64,000 bases of DNA from Bathynomus jamesi (GCA_023014485.1 JAJOZX010005537.1:62001-126000); one strand, 5' to 3'. Positions 1 to 11,942 are shown, counted from the stretch's first letter. Numbers and translations: made by a program. Notes: a model not told the origin generated them from the letters alone.

Positions 1-1680
1 GGTCTCCTAAACTTTTATAGGAAATTTTTACCTAATGCATCGACTTTCCTTGAACCCCTAAATAAGCTATTACGATCTGGGGAACAGTGGAGATGGGAGA
101 AAACCCAAAGGGAAGCATTTGAGGCTTCTAAGGACGTACTAGTAAAGTCCACTCTCCTAGTGCATTATGATCCTAAACTTCCTCTCATAGTTTCAGCAGA
201 TAGCAGTTCTTATGGAATTGGGGCAGTGTTATCTCACCACATTGATGGTGTAGAGAGGCCTATCTGTTTTGCTTCTAGAACACTAACTGAGACTGAAAGG
301 CGATATGCACAACTTGAACGTGAAGCCTTAGCCTTAGTATTTGCAGTAAAAAAAATTTAATTTCTATCTATGGGGTCATGAATTCAAACTAATTACTGAC
401 CATCAGCCTCGTTTAGGTTTATTTTCACTTAATAAAAATATTCCAGTTATGGCCTCACGTAGGATCCAACGAATAGGGTCATCCATTACTGCTCAGTTGG
501 TTGGCCTACTAAGGTTGAGAGTGAATTACAGCCTTTTTATCAACGTCAGTCTGGACTCTCGATCCAAAATGGCTGTCTCTTATGGGGACACAGAATGATA
601 AATCCGAATGAAGGCAGGTCGAATTTAGTGAAGGAATTTCATGCTGAACACAACAACACATGGATGCAACAAAAATGAAAGAGCTGGCGAGAGCTTATTT
701 CTGGTGGCCCGGTTTGGATGGAGAACTCGAATCATTGGTTTGTTCCTGTGAAAACTGCCTAGAGAACAGAGATCTCCCAAGGAAAAGTCCACTTCATCCG
801 TGGGAATGGCCTACTATACCTTGGCATAGGATCCACGTTGACTATGCAGGTCCTATAAATAATATTTATTTCCTAGTCATTGTGGACGCCTACTCTAAGT
901 GGGTGGAAATTTTTCCAACCAACTCCCACGACTTCGGGTGTTACTATTCGCTTACTCCGTTCGTGTTTCGCTCGATGGGGTTTACCTGTAGTTCTGGTTT
1001 CCGATAATGGTACTTGTTTTACCAGTGAGGAATTTCGTTCTTTTATCCATCTAAATGGCATTAGACATGTCTGGTCTAGTGTTTTTCATCCGTCTACTAA
1101 CGGTCTCGCGGAAAACATGGTCCCTACTTTCCAGTCGACCTTGCGTCATTCTCATGGGGAAGAAATGCAAGTGGTGGATAAATTTTTGTTTAAATATCGA
1201 CTAACACCTCACACAACGACGGGGGTGTCTCCTTCTAAACTTATGATTGGCCGGGGAATTCGTTCAGTTTTCGATCTGTTACGTCCAAACGAAACGTTAC
1301 AACAACGAATTTACGCCATCAAGAAAAACAGAAGTTGTACCACGACACTAAAAAAAAGGAGAGTTATAGAAGCGCACCCTAATGATCCAGTTATGATTCG
1401 CAACTATGGGGCTGGACTAAACTGGGTTCCTGCAACTGTGCAGGAGATAACGGGCCCTGTTTCCTTCAAGTGCCAACTAGAAGATGATCGTTCTATTAAA
1501 CGCCATCAGGACCAGATATGGGAACCTGAATTGCAGGATGACCAGAGTCTTCCGGAAGAGAGAACCGATCCTCTGGAAAATGGTTCAATTCGCCCGCCTA
1601 TGCGGGTTGCACCTATTCCTACTACACCAACCCCGCTCCGCAGGTCGTCTTGGGTCTCTCACCCCCCCCTGACAGTCTAA
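1..1680 (+). pseudogene. Ty3/gypsy element A, 3' part of pol (RNase H, integrase), broken
   Basis: Part of a Ty3/gypsy polyprotein that enters the window already open. Positions 160-360 encode the RNase H start (ADSSSYGIGAVLS, then ICFASRTLT and the tail ERRYAQLEREALA). Positions 660-880 encode the integrase zinc domain remnant (CSCENCLENRD) and the start of the core (WHRIHVDYAGP). From 880 a second frame carries the rest of the core (LVSDNGTCFTSEEF, then FHPSTNGLAENMV) and the C-terminal domain to the stop near 1680. RNase H, the zinc domain and the core lie in different frames, and 361-640 is broken by stops, so the gene is dead. The same family occurs inverted at 54.6-64 kb (element D), which shows the missing upstream domains. 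Neighbour: its 3' LTR starts about 20 bp after the stop. Confidence 0.9.
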
Positions 1681-1701
1681 ACTTGTAGGGAAGGAGTGAG
1701 G

Positions 1702-1728
1702 TGACGTGTGTGTGTGTGTGTGTGTATG

Positions 1729-1812
<84 letters not shown>

Positions 1813-1932
1813 AAAGTCACTAAAGGGAAAAGTCACTAAAAGAAAGATGAATGGCAACACAAAAGGATAAACAGCGGAACGCGGTCTGTTCGTTTGTTTT
1901 GGCTGGACTAGCAGCATGGTTATTCATATCGG
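1702..1932 (+). repeat. 3' LTR of gypsy A, first part
   Basis: The LTR starts TGACG directly after a purine-rich tract (AGGGAAGGAGTGAGG, about 1687-1701) that fits a polypurine tract. It carries a GT then TA microsatellite (1708-1808). Downstream text (AGTCACTAAAAG, ATGGCAACACAAAA) matches the reverse complement of element D's LTR around 54.9-55.0 kb, microsatellite included. The LTR is interrupted at 1932 by the hAT element and resumes at 11951. Confidence 0.8.
1708..1808. repeat. GT/TA microsatellite inside an LTR
   Basis: A short GT run followed by a long, slightly interrupted TA run. The LTR of inverted element D has a TA run at the same relative place (54974-55040), so the repeat is part of the LTR family rather than a local accident. 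Confidence 0.95.
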
Positions 1933-1948
1933 CATGGGCGCCCGCAGG

Positions 1949-3913
1949 TAAAGGGGGGGGGGCGCTTGCCCCCCCCCTGGAAATCCCAAGAAAATATATT
2001 AAATATTTTCTAGGAAAATATTTATATCCTAAACTTGCTGAAAAGTATCCAACTGCCTCCTAAAGGGTGAAAATTTTTATTTGTGTGCATGATAAAAGGT
2101 TGCTACCTTTTTATTTGTTCAGAAGTCCCCCTTAAAATTATCCCGCCAAGTTGGCAGCGCCAACTCAAGCACCTGGCTGCATGCAGTGCGTGGCAGCCAT
2201 TGTTTTTGATCAGTTTTTTTCCGACACTCAGAGAGTGAGGACGCGGATTTGTGGTCTGTGTTACATAACTGGATACCCTGTTTTCAGGACTTCTGTGATT
2301 ATTTTGTAGTGCCTTGCACCACAAGATTATCTTTTATTAGTGAAAATTGCCACAAGTGAAATATTTTAAGTCTAAATAAATAAATACAAGTTAAACATGT
2401 CCAGTGATTAATTTTAATTCTTAAGCATTCAGTGTATAGTAATTTAGTTAAAAATTAAAGTGCAATCATTAAAGAAGTTTAAAGCAAATATAAAAATATA
2501 TTTTGTGCTTTAAACAATGTAAATTTTGGGGGTATGGTGTGACTAGACATGAGTTTGCTTTTAAGGATTATTTTAGCTTGTTGGTAAAATTGTGAAGTAA
2601 AAACAAACTTATGTGCAACGACAACACAAGGGACGCCGTTTCCACATTTTATTATTTGAAAGCACGGCGCCAGCAAGCAAAGTTTCTTCGTGGTATGTTC
2701 CTATTTATAATGTTTATTTTTTTTACTATTGCATATCTGTATGCAATACCGCATACTGCAGATATTGACAAGCCTTATATTGTTTGTGATTAGTACTGTA
2801 AGATTCATACTATAAGTAGTACTGTAAGATTCATACAATAAATTAACTTAGGCTACGTTAGGTCTATTTAGGCAAAAGCCAAATTGTAACTCTAGCCTAG
2901 CTGAGGCCTACCGTAGCCTTTGTTTTAAATAATTAACCTCAGCTCCACTATATTGAAGAGGCATAGGCCTGCCCATTAATTTTCTTAGCATATTTTACTT
3001 TATAAGCCTATTATGTTTCATGTATTTTCTTAGCAGATGGCCTACTAGTCATTTGTGGCCTACATACCTTTTAGTTTTCCTGTTCAACTTAACACAATCC
3101 CATACTGTAATTCACCATCCACAGGTTACTGGGCCTATATAGCATATATATTTTAATTATCAATTTTTACCATTTTTGTATCATTTTTGTCTGGAATATT
3201 ACTTACAGTATTCTTGTCTCTCTCTTTGCAGACAAGGTTGTCATTGTGGCTATTATTTGTATATTAATATTAGTTCTATTAGTTGTTTATTATTATTAGT
3301 TGCATATTCATATTAATATTAGTTATCTACCAATATTATTTATATATTTATTATTATTACTAGTATCAGTATTAGTTGCAGACTGTAATATATTAGCTAA
3401 ACGGTGCCATTATTTAATTTCGCATTTATGTCAATCAAAGTTGTTACGGGTAAAAATCCCCCTTGCATTTATAAATAATTGTTGCATATAGTTTATTAAT
3501 TGTTGTCAATAAAATACAAAATTCATGTTTATGATTTTATAATCAATCCTTCCCTTTTTTATTAAAACTATTTTTGCGCCGCAGTGCTGGATGCCAATCT
3601 AGTATTTGGGTGCTGGTGACCCTGGTAATTAATTATTTATGTAAAGGTCTGTAATAATAAAAATTAGACCCTTACAATTTCTGTGTCTGATATTGTTATT
3701 AGAATTTGTTCAAGGTGCTTTGAACATAAAACTGTGCTTGAGTGCTATGATAGACATGGATTTTTCAGTCTGTGTTACATAATTGGATAGCCTACTCTTT
3801 TCTAATAAACTACACTAAACTACACCTAAACTACACTATTACCGCGAAATAAAAGTATAGCCAATTATAGACTGCTGAGGGAGTTGAACCTACAACTATT
3901 TTTCTTTTTACAG
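1949..3913 (+). promoter_or_regulatory. hAT1 5' non-coding region with probable intron
   Basis: About 2 kb between the left terminal repeat and the transposase start holds no convincing coding frame. A pyrimidine-rich tract followed by CAG at 3911-3913 sits directly before the chosen ATG and looks like a 3' splice site, so the gene probably has a 5' intron. A similar tract with TTTGCAG lies near 3225-3232. I cannot place the promoter. The subterminal part (about 1949-2218) is shared with the 457-bp derivative and probably holds transposase binding sites. Confidence 0.5.
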
Positions 3914-4844
3914 ATGGACATACGAAAGTATCTGAAATCTTTGGGAACAGAACCAGGTGATGGAGCAAGTAGCAGCAAGAAGCAGAAAACATTGGATTTG
4001 GCAGCTGGTACATCTGACTGTGGATTGAAAAATATTGATAATACTGAAAATTGGTCAGACTTTGATGTTGGACTTTATGTGAATTCGACAAGTGGGATAA
4101 CTGATGACCTCAAGTATCGTCTGCTTACAGAACCATTCAAGCCTCATGAGACATATGACTTTAAAAAAGATGTGTCTGGAAGTGGGAAGCGAAGTTTTAG
4201 ACATGCTTGGTTAACACAGTATGCTCCATGGCTGGCGTACTCTTCAAAGCTGAAAGGTGCTGTTTGTATATATTGCATTTTGTTCCCACAGACTGTTCAT
4301 CGAGGCTTTCAAGGTGCATTCATTACCTGTGCCTTTACAAAGTATAAGGATTTCAATGAAAGTGCGCGAAATCACATTGCATCTGCATGGCATGTTGGTT
4401 CTCAAGAAGATGCTGAAAACTTTATAGCAGTTAAGAGAAATCCAAATAAAGAAATCATATGCCAGCTAGATTCTTCCATCAAACGTATGGTTGAAGAAAA
4501 CAGGAAAAAGATATTTCCTATTCTTTCAACAATTTTGTTCTGTGGAACAAATGAGCTGGCTTTGCGAGGAAAGGAAGAAGGCAAGGGAAATGTACAACAG
4601 CTTTATGATTTTCGTATTGAGGCCGGTGATACTGTTTTGAAAACTCATTTAGAAACAGCTGCTAAAAATGCACGATACACATCGCATCGAACAGAAAATG
4701 AGCTGATAAGCATATCTGAGGAAGTTCTGAGAAACGATCTTGTGACTGCTGCCAATAATTCCACTGGATTTTCAATATTAGCAGATAAAACTGCAGATAT
4801 TTCTGGGAGAGAACAATTATCCATTGGTGTACGTTTTGTGGATC
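3914..4844 (+). pseudogene. hAT1 transposase, N-terminal part (interrupted)
   Basis: Start chosen at 3914, directly after a splice-acceptor-like CAG; the upstream ATG at 3884 lies within the putative intron end. The fragment encodes about 310 residues of the zinc-finger hAT transposase type found in 52 kDa repressor-like and ZMYM1-like proteins. Visible marks are a basic N-terminus, the finger region with CIYCILFPQ, and the segment FSILADKTADISGREQ, which contains the first catalytic-type Asp environment of hAT proteins (LADKTADIS). The reading frame runs intact to 4844, where the LTR of gypsy C begins; it resumes in the same frame just after the duplicated GATC at 10287-10290. Confidence 0.9.
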
Positions 4845-5281
4845 TGTGGGGCCGCGCAGTTAATTTTCCGCATTTATATTATTTTTATATGTTACCGACA
4901 AACCAATTTTGCGCATTACCAAATTGTATATATTTTATCATTGTGTAATTTTAAGAATCATATATAATCTTTATAAATAAGTATTGTACATAAATTTATA
5001 TATATATATTTAATTAATTCAGCTGTATATACAATAACAAAATCTTCTGTAAAATTACCCCAGCCAACCAAGAACTCAATAAACTCTGAAAGTGACCGGC
5101 TTTTTCTTCAAAACGCCAACCTTCCAAACGACAGGGAGAGAAGAGGACACGAGAGGCCCCTAAAAGAGATACCCCTAAAAGAGATATCCCTAAAGAGATA
5201 CCCCTAAAAGAGAGAGCCTGCCTCTCGTATCCTTCATTCTTCCCGGCAAATACAAGTAGTAGCAAGAAGGAACAAGCTACA
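4845..5281 (+). repeat. 5' LTR of gypsy C
   Basis: 437 bp, TG...CA ends. It matches the 3' LTR closely. The main difference is an extra stretch of about 20-25 bp in a small tandem array of AGATA(T/C)CCCTAAA units near 5165-5205, which explains why this copy is longer. Confidence 0.95.
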
Positions 5282-5421
5282 ATTGGTGACCCCCGGAATG
5301 ACCCGAAGCAGCATCCTTCAGTCGCCGGGCGGAACAAACCGAAGCCACGCCTCTTCGCCGCCCACCCGTAGTAGCCGGTCGGAACCGAAGCAGCAGCAGA
5401 CCCGAATTACATTCCCGCAAG

Positions 5422-6161
5422 ATGGAATCTGTTGAATCAGGAGTGCACCATGTCACCATCAAGCCACCCACGTTCTCTGAAGCGTCGGCCGCAGGATGGT
5501 TCTCCATCATGGAGGCACAATTCCACATTTCCAGAATAACATCCGAAGAGACCAAATTTTTTCATGTTCTAGCCTCGTTACCCCCGAAGTCGTCTCACGA
5601 ATTTCAGCAGCAACTCTCTCCAACAAGTCGTACACCGATTTAAAGAAGAAAATCGTGAGTCATTACGAAAAGACGAAACCAGAACTCTTCGAACGACTCA
5701 TCTCCAACACTCCTCTCACTGGAAAGCCCTCCCAATTCCTTCAAGATATCCACCAAACGGCACTGAAGGTGGGCGTCAGCGATGATTTGGTGAAGCATAA
5801 ATTCATCCAGGCGCTCCCATCCTCAATAGCGCCCGTCGTAGCAGCACAAAAGGAGCTGACGCTAATTCAACTCGGCAAACTAGCCGATGAGTTAATACCG
5901 TTCGCTCAACAAAGCTGCTACGCGGCGCCAACGTCAACTCGAGCCAATACAAGCCCAAGAACGAATATCCCCATCGGCCTAAAACCCTTCAGCGAGAATC
6001 AGCGGCCGGTGGTGTGCCGCGCGCACCTTTATTATGGCCCCCAAGCAAGGACCTGCAGGCCATGGTGCAAGTGGCCAAATAAAGATGACGCCAAGCTGCT
6101 CCCCTCGTCACGCCCAAATTCAAGATCTTCCTCACCATCAAGAGAAACGTCGGAAAACTAG
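5422..6161 (+). pseudogene. gag: Gag of gypsy C, single frameshift
   Basis: Structural protein of a Ty3/gypsy element. The frame opens at ATG 5422 (MESVESGVHHVTIKPP) about 140 bp after the LTR and continues in the +1 frame from about 5590 (SRISAATLSNKSYTDL). The switch lies in a run of C at 5581-5585, which fits one extra base. The middle has the capsid-like helical text (LFERLISNTPL, FLQDIHQTALKVG). The end carries a Cys/His cluster (VCRAHLYYG...CRPWC) of the kind seen at the end of arthropod gypsy Gag proteins, a likely nucleic-acid binding knuckle. It stops at 6161, just before the protease frame. Confidence 0.85.
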
Positions 6162-6172
6162 ATAAGCAGGCT

Positions 6173-9100
6173 GTGATTAACGCGACGTCCGGCCTGCCGC
6201 TGATCTCAGTCGCAGCTCGCATCGCAAGTCTGAAGGTCAATTTTATCATTGACACAGGAGCGAGCATCTCAATTTTACCACCAACTTGTGTCAATGATTG
6301 TCAACTCCACCCAACCGCAGTAAAGATTTCCACCGCAAACGGTCAGCCGCTCGAAATATTCGGAGAAGTAACACTGGACATATCAATTCCTAAATTACGA
6401 AGAATATTCAGGTGGACATTCGTCGTCGCCCAAGTTTCCAGTCCACTTCTCGGCGCCGATTTTCTATCCCATTATGACATCCTTGTGGACTGCAAGCATG
6501 GCATTTTGAAGGATAGAGCAACAACTCTTCAAGCCACTACTAAACCTGTGCAATCCAAAGACCTTCACCTCATCAATATTAACCCTACCGACAAATTACC
6601 TCAAGAAATCAGGAACCTGCTTGACAAGTACTCCTCACTACTGAAACCAGCTCAACCACAGAAAGTTTCCACCAACACTGTCAAGCATACCATCGACACT
6701 GGCAGCGCACCAGCAGTGTTTGCAAGCCCTCGACGTCTTCCACCCGATAAATTATCCTCAGCTAAGGCTACTTTCAACAACTTACTTCAAGATGGAATTA
6801 TAGAACCCTCAAAATCACCATGGGCCTCACCGTTACACCTCGTTCCGAAGAAGATACCAGGCGAATGGCGGACGTGTGGTGATTATAGAAGCCTAAACGC
6901 TGTCACGAAACCGGACAGATATCCACTTCCTCATATAAGAAGTCTGTCAACATCTCTGCACGGAAAATCATGCTTTAGCAAAATCGATCTAGTCAGAGCA
7001 TATCACCAAATTCCAGTCCACCCAGAAGATATCGAGAAAACGGCTGTAACAACTCCATTTGATTTATTTCAGTATTTATACATGCCATTTGGTTTAAGAA
7101 ACGCCCCTGCAACATTTCAACGCTTCATGCATGGGCGCCCGCAGGTAGGGGCAAGGGGGGGCGCTTGCCCCCCCCTGGAAATGCCAAGAAAATATTTATA
7201 TCCTAAACTTGCTGAAAAGTATCCAACTGCCTCCTAAAGGGTGAAAAATTTATTTGTGTGCATGATAAAAGGTTGCTACCTTTTTATTTGTTCAGAAGTC
7301 CCCCCTTAAAATTATCCCGCCAAGTTGGCAGCGCCAACTCAAGCACCTGGCTGCATGCAGTGCGTGGCAGCCATTGTTTTTGATCAGTTTTTTGATTGTT
7401 ATCATGTGCATTGTATGTATATACAATATATATTTGCATTTTCCATTACAGAAAATGCAACACTAAACTTGCTTAGAATTAACCTGCTGGTTCCTAAGGG
7501 GTCAAAAGTTTTTTGCTTGCTCCGGTCCCTACCTTTTAATACATTAAATTTTGCCCCCCTTGGAAAAAATCCTGCGGGCGCCCATGGCTTCATGGATACA
7601 ATTTTCAGAGGAGTTGACTGCGTATTTGTGTATCTCGACGATATTTTAGTCCATTCAAATAACGCAGTTGACCATTTGAAAGACTTAGAACGCGTATTCA
7701 AGATCCTTCAAGAACACAATTTAAAAATTTCCTTAGAAAAATGCATATTTCAGCAATCCAAAATTGAATTTTTGGGTCATGAAGTTTCCCCAGCAGGCAT
7801 TCGTCCTCCTGTAAACAAAGTCTCCGAAATTCAAGATATTCCCCAACCGCAAGATTACCAAAGCCTCAGAAGATTCTTAGGAATGACGGGATTCTATCGC
7901 CATATGATACCCCGTTACGCCGATTTAGTCTCACCTTTAAGTGAAATCGTCAGAATTCAAGTCAAAAGCAAAAGTCTACAGTGGAACGACGAAGCAATTC
8001 AAGCCTTTCAAGATGTCAAGGATGCACTACGGAACGCCGTTACGCTTTGTCATCCTCTTCCATCAAGCTCAATCCTTCATTTAGTTACGGACTGCTCACA
8101 AATAGCAGCTGGAGCAGTTCTTCATCAAATAATCGACAGCAAACCAGTTCCCATCGCCTTCTTTTCCAAGAAATTAACTACAACTCAGCAAGCGTACGTC
8201 GCATACGATAGAGAATTACTCGCAGCATACCTAGCCGTCCTGCATTTCCGTCAATTTTTAGAAGGTCGTCAAGTAATACTCTTCACGGATCACAAACCGA
8301 TGGTTTCTGCCTACAAGAGTCCCTTACGAGCCAAGACAGACCGACAACAACGTCATTGGTCTGCCATCACGGAATACGTATGCGATGTAATACATATCTG
8401 TGGATCCGAAAACGTCGTAGCGGACTGCCTTTCACGCAACGTAAACGCAGTACATATCGACGCTTTCGATTTATCAGCAATCGCGGAATCTCAACAAAAA
8501 GATCAAGAAACGCAAGAATTTCTCCCACGTCTCAAGCCGTTCCCGTTTCCAGAAAATACAACTTTATATTGCGATACATCCACGCCATATCCCCGTCCTT
8601 TTGTTCCCAAGCAGCATCGATCTTCCATCTTCAATCAATTTCATAATATTTCTCATCCAGGCATCAAGCAATCACTTCGTATCATTAAATCAAGATACTT
8701 TTGGCCCTCAATGAATAAGGATATTCGAACTTGGTCCCGAAATTGTGAATCATGTCAATCCTCAAAAATTTCTCGCCATACAAAATCAGAAATAACCCCC
8801 TTCGATTTACCAAGTTCAAGATTTGAAACGGTACATATCGACATCGTCGGTCCCTTACCGCCAACCACTTTGCCCGGTCAAACATATCCTTCCCCATATA
8901 GATATCTCCTAACCTGCATCGATCGTGCCACAAGATGGATAGAAGCATATCCTATGATTGATACTACAGCCACATCAATAGCACACGCATTTCTCGATGT
9001 ATGGATTTCAAGATTTGATGTACCACTGCAAGTCATAACGGACCGCGGATCCCAATTCGAATCCGAACTCTTTAGGGAACTCTCAGCTCTCATCGGATTT

Positions 9101-9847
9101 CACCGACTAAGAACTTTGTCGTATCGCCCTCAGACCAACGGAATAATTGAAAGATCTCATCGCACCATCAAGACAGCAATCATCGCTCGAAAACAAGATT
9201 GGCTCCCCGCTTTACCCATAGTTCTCCTTGGTTTACGCAGTCTCCCCAACGAATCGGGTTATTCACCGTTCACCACCGTCACCGGAACCACCCTATTATG
9301 CCCGAGGCCAATGATCGCCAATTCGTCGTCAAAATCCAATTCAAAATTCATCTCCGAATTAGCCAAGAAAATGACGCAAATCGATTTCGCCCAACTCTCT
9401 CAAGGAAACATTCACTCAGCCCCCAAATCATTCATTCCATCGGAACTCCACAAATCAAGCCACGTATGGGTACGCATCGACCGCGTTCGAAAACCATTCG
9501 AGGCACCATATCAAGGACCTTTCCGTGTTCTCGAACGCCACGATAAGTACTTCGTAATAGAAAAAACCAACGGATCATCAGAAGCCATTTCGATTAATCG
9601 TTTGAAACCGGCTTATATAGTTTCAGGTCCCACACAGGTACCGGGCGCACAATCGGACGACATCGGATCGGAGAAAAAGCACGCAAGGAAAAAGGACGAT
9701 GGAAGACGCACCTCGGAGGTAGCAAATACAGACCTCAGGACGAGCGCGCAGGACAACGCAACAACCGGAAACGGGGCCGACCGAGGATCAACGCGAGCTG
9801 GACGAAGGATCCGCTTCAAATCAAGACCCGAATATTTCTACTTTTGA
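6173..9847 (+). pseudogene. pol: Pol polyprotein of gypsy C, split by a hAT derivative
   Basis: Protease, reverse transcriptase, RNase H and integrase in one frame. Protease active site DTGAS is near 6252. The RT has [26 protein letters not shown] and [13 protein letters not shown], then is cut at 7129 by the insertion. It resumes at 7595 with the catalytic YLDDILVHS. RNase H has TDCSQIAAGAVLHQ and TDHKPMV. The integrase has its zinc domain (HNISHPG and CESCQ), the core with VHIDIVGPLPP, TDRGSQFESELF and YRPQTNGIIERSH, and a C-terminal SH3-like part (HVWVRIDRVRKPFEAPYQGP). The inserted 465 bp (element plus duplication) is a multiple of three, so frame is kept, but it contains a stop at 7235-7237. 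Length and order are normal for the family. Confidence 0.93.
7130..7586. mobile_element. 457-bp non-autonomous derivative (MITE) of the hAT1 family
   Basis: Ends are CATGGGCGCCCGCAGG and its exact reverse complement, identical to hAT1. A perfect 8-bp target duplication GCTTCATG flanks it (7122-7129 and 7587-7594). Positions 7130-7393 match hAT1 from 1933 to about 2218, and 7394-7586 match hAT1 from about 11748 to 11942, so it is a simple internal deletion with the junction at GATCAGTTTTTT/GATTGTTATC. It lacks all transposase sequence and interrupts the RT of gypsy C. Confidence 0.96.
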
Positions 9848-9880
9848 TATACGTGCTCCGCTTCTCGGGGTGGGCAGTAG

Positions 9881-10286
9881 TGTGGGGCCGCGCAGTTAAT
9901 TTTCCGCATTTATATTATTTTTATATTAGTTACCGACAAACCAATTTTGCGCATTACCAAATTTTATATATTTTATCATTGTGTAATTTTAAGAATCATA
10001 TATAATCTATAAATAAGTATTGTACATAAATTTTTATATATATATTTAATTAATTCAGCTGTATATACAATAACAAAATCTTCTGTAAAATTACCCCAGC
10101 CAACCAAGAACTCAATAGACTGAAAGTGACCGGCTTTTTCTTCAAAACGCCAACCTTCCAAACGACAGGGAGAGAAGAGGACACGAGAGGCCCCTAAAAG
10201 AGATACCCCTAAAAGAGATAGCCTGCCTCTCGTATCCTTCATTCTTCCCGGCAAATACAAGTAGTAGCAAGAAGGAACAAGCTACA
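9881..10286 (+). repeat. 3' LTR of gypsy C
   Basis: 406 bp, starts TGTGGGG and ends GCTACA, followed by the GATC target duplication. Nearly identical to the 5' LTR except for small indels and the shorter internal tandem array. Confidence 0.95.
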
Positions 10287-10290
10287 GATC

Positions 10291-11642
10291 CGTACAGTGA
10301 GAAGATGATTCGTGAAGAATTTCTTGGATTCACTCCACTGAGTGACATGAGTGCCTTAGCAATATCGGACTCCATAATAAACCAATGTAAAAACTTTGGC
10401 CTCAATCTTGACAAACTTTTGGGTCAGGGATATGATGGATGCTCCACAATGGCTGGAAAAGATAATGGTGTTCAAGCCAAAATTCGAAATGTTTATCCAA
10501 AGGCTGCTTTTGTTCACTGTTCCTCACATCGGCTCAATCTGGTTGTCAATGATCTCAACGCTGTTTCATCAGTCCGCAATAGTATTGGTACTATTAAATC
10601 AATCATTGCATTCTTCCGTGAAAGTCAAAAAAGAAGGTCCTTAGTTCCGAATGTTCCTCTCCTGTCTGAGACACGTTGGACTAGCAAGTATAAAAGCATT
10701 AGAATATTCAGCGACAAGTTCGAAGACATCTATGATCAGTTAGAAGTACTGTCGACAACGGAAACTGGAAATACACGACAGTCTGCACATCAGTTGTTGT
10801 CTGCATCCAGCTCACCTACTTTTTTATTTTGCCTGGTTATTATTTCCTTTTACTCAGCTCTTCTTGAACCATCACCCAGGCACTTCAAGCAATTCAACTT
10901 GACCTTCCGCAAGTACAGGAGCACATTCACAACCTCTGTAATACGCCTACACCGCACAAAGGCAGAAAAGCACTTCAAGATGTATGTTTTTGAAAAGGTA
11001 TCCTTGCTGGCAGAAAAACTAAACATTCAACTCACTGTGCCAAGGCAATGTGGAAGACAGACACATCGAAGCAATGTGCAAACAACAAATGTAGAGGACT
11101 ATTTCCGACAGATTATCTATATTCCATACCTTGATTCCCTAATCAGTTCACTGCAAACTCGATTCTCCGAAAACAACAATGCACAATTTAATCTTTCTTT
11201 GCTTCACCCTGCGAAGATGGGCAAGTTGACTCGTGCAGACTTCAGTGAGAAGATGTCTGTCATCAACCAAGTGTATCAGATTGACAACTTTGAACTTGAT
11301 ACATTGAGTTGGTATGATTACTGGGCCACATCATCGCATGACACAAGTAATCAGGAATTTGTTGAGTTGTTGCCACGTACTGTGTTTTACCCTGCCGTAC
11401 GTCATGCACTGCTCATTCTTTTGACTCTACCAGCAACTACATGCACAGTCGAAAGATCCTTCAGTACACTTCGGCGAGTTAAAACATGGCTGAGGTCTAC
11501 TATGTCTGATGAGCGACTCTCTGGGTTATGTATGCTCAGTGTACACCGGGAGAAAATCAACTCCAACAAAACTGATTTTATGGAAAAGGTTGTTCATAAT
11601 TTTGGTAGTGACCGGAGACGACTACAATTCCTATTCAAATGA
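10291..11642 (+). pseudogene. hAT1 transposase, C-terminal part
   Basis: Continues the frame of 3914-4844 once the gypsy insertion and one GATC copy are removed. It contains the second conserved block (GQGYDGCSTMAGKDNGVQ), the HCSSHRLNLVV motif and the SETRWTSKY block. The C-terminal hATC dimerisation region (ATTCTVERSFSTLRRVKTW, then MSDERLSGLCML) runs to the stop at 11640-11642. About 120 nt (10870-10991) are read in the wrong frame: the neighbouring frame encodes the family-like ITQALQAIQLDLPQVQEH there. A one-base loss near 10870 and a one-base gain in a T run near 10987-10991 cancel out, so the open frame survives with a scrambled segment of about 40 residues. Confidence 0.9.
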
Positions 11643-11942
11643 GCAGTGTAGGTGATGCTCGAAACACCGTTTTCAAATTAGGTACAACATTTACTTCAGT
11701 GTGCTTTTTTCTTCATTCTATCATGTTTCTGTTATAAATAAAATAAATGATTGTTATCATGTGCATTGTATGTATATACAATATATATTTGCATTTTCCA
11801 TTACAGAAAATGCAACACTAAACTTGCTTAGAATTAACCTGCTGGTTCCTAAGGGGTCAAAAGCTTTTTGCTTGCTCCGGTCCCTATCTATTAATACATT
11901 AAATTTTGCCCCCCCTTGGAAAAAATCCTGCGGGCGCCCATG
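11643..11942 (+). other. hAT1 3' non-coding end
   Basis: About 300 bp without a gene. The last 195 bp (from GATTGTTATC at about 11748) are shared with the 457-bp derivative and end in the terminal repeat. No terminator signal is evident beyond AATAAA-like text near 11735-11745. Confidence 0.7.

Larger units (their letters stand above)
4845..10286 (+). mobile_element. Ty3/gypsy retrotransposon C, near full length
   Basis: Two LTRs beginning TGTGGGG and ending GCTACA (4845-5281 and 9881-10286) enclose gag and pol. The element is flanked by a perfect 4-bp target-site duplication GATC (4841-4844 and 10287-10290) within the hAT1 transposase gene. A primer-binding-like sequence with TGGTGACCC starts 3 nt after the 5' LTR, and a purine-rich tract (GGGGTGGGCAG) precedes the 3' LTR. 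Gag has a one-base frameshift and pol is split by a hAT derivative at 7130-7586, so this copy is inactive. Confidence 0.95.
1933..11942 (+). mobile_element. Autonomous-type hAT transposon (hAT1), interrupted by a gypsy element
   Basis: Terminal inverted repeat CATGGGCGCCCGCAGG at the left end and its exact reverse complement at 11927-11942. The 8-bp sequence CATATCGG flanks both ends (1925-1932 and 11943-11950) as a perfect target-site duplication, the length made by hAT transposases. Inside lies a hAT transposase gene in two pieces, separated by gypsy element C (4845-10286). Without that insertion the element is about 4.6 kb. The flanking DNA on both sides is the LTR of gypsy A. The first 285 bp and last 195 bp recur in the 457-bp derivative at 7130-7586, which shows the family made non-autonomous copies. 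Confidence 0.95.

Noticed and set aside
1585..1917. Open frame with long IY and TH repeats on the minus strand
   Set aside because: It is a translation of the TA/GT microsatellite in the LTR.
9199..9546. 115-codon plus-strand frame inside the integrase region
   Set aside because: It is out of frame with the long pol frame, which carries all integrase motifs over the same bases.
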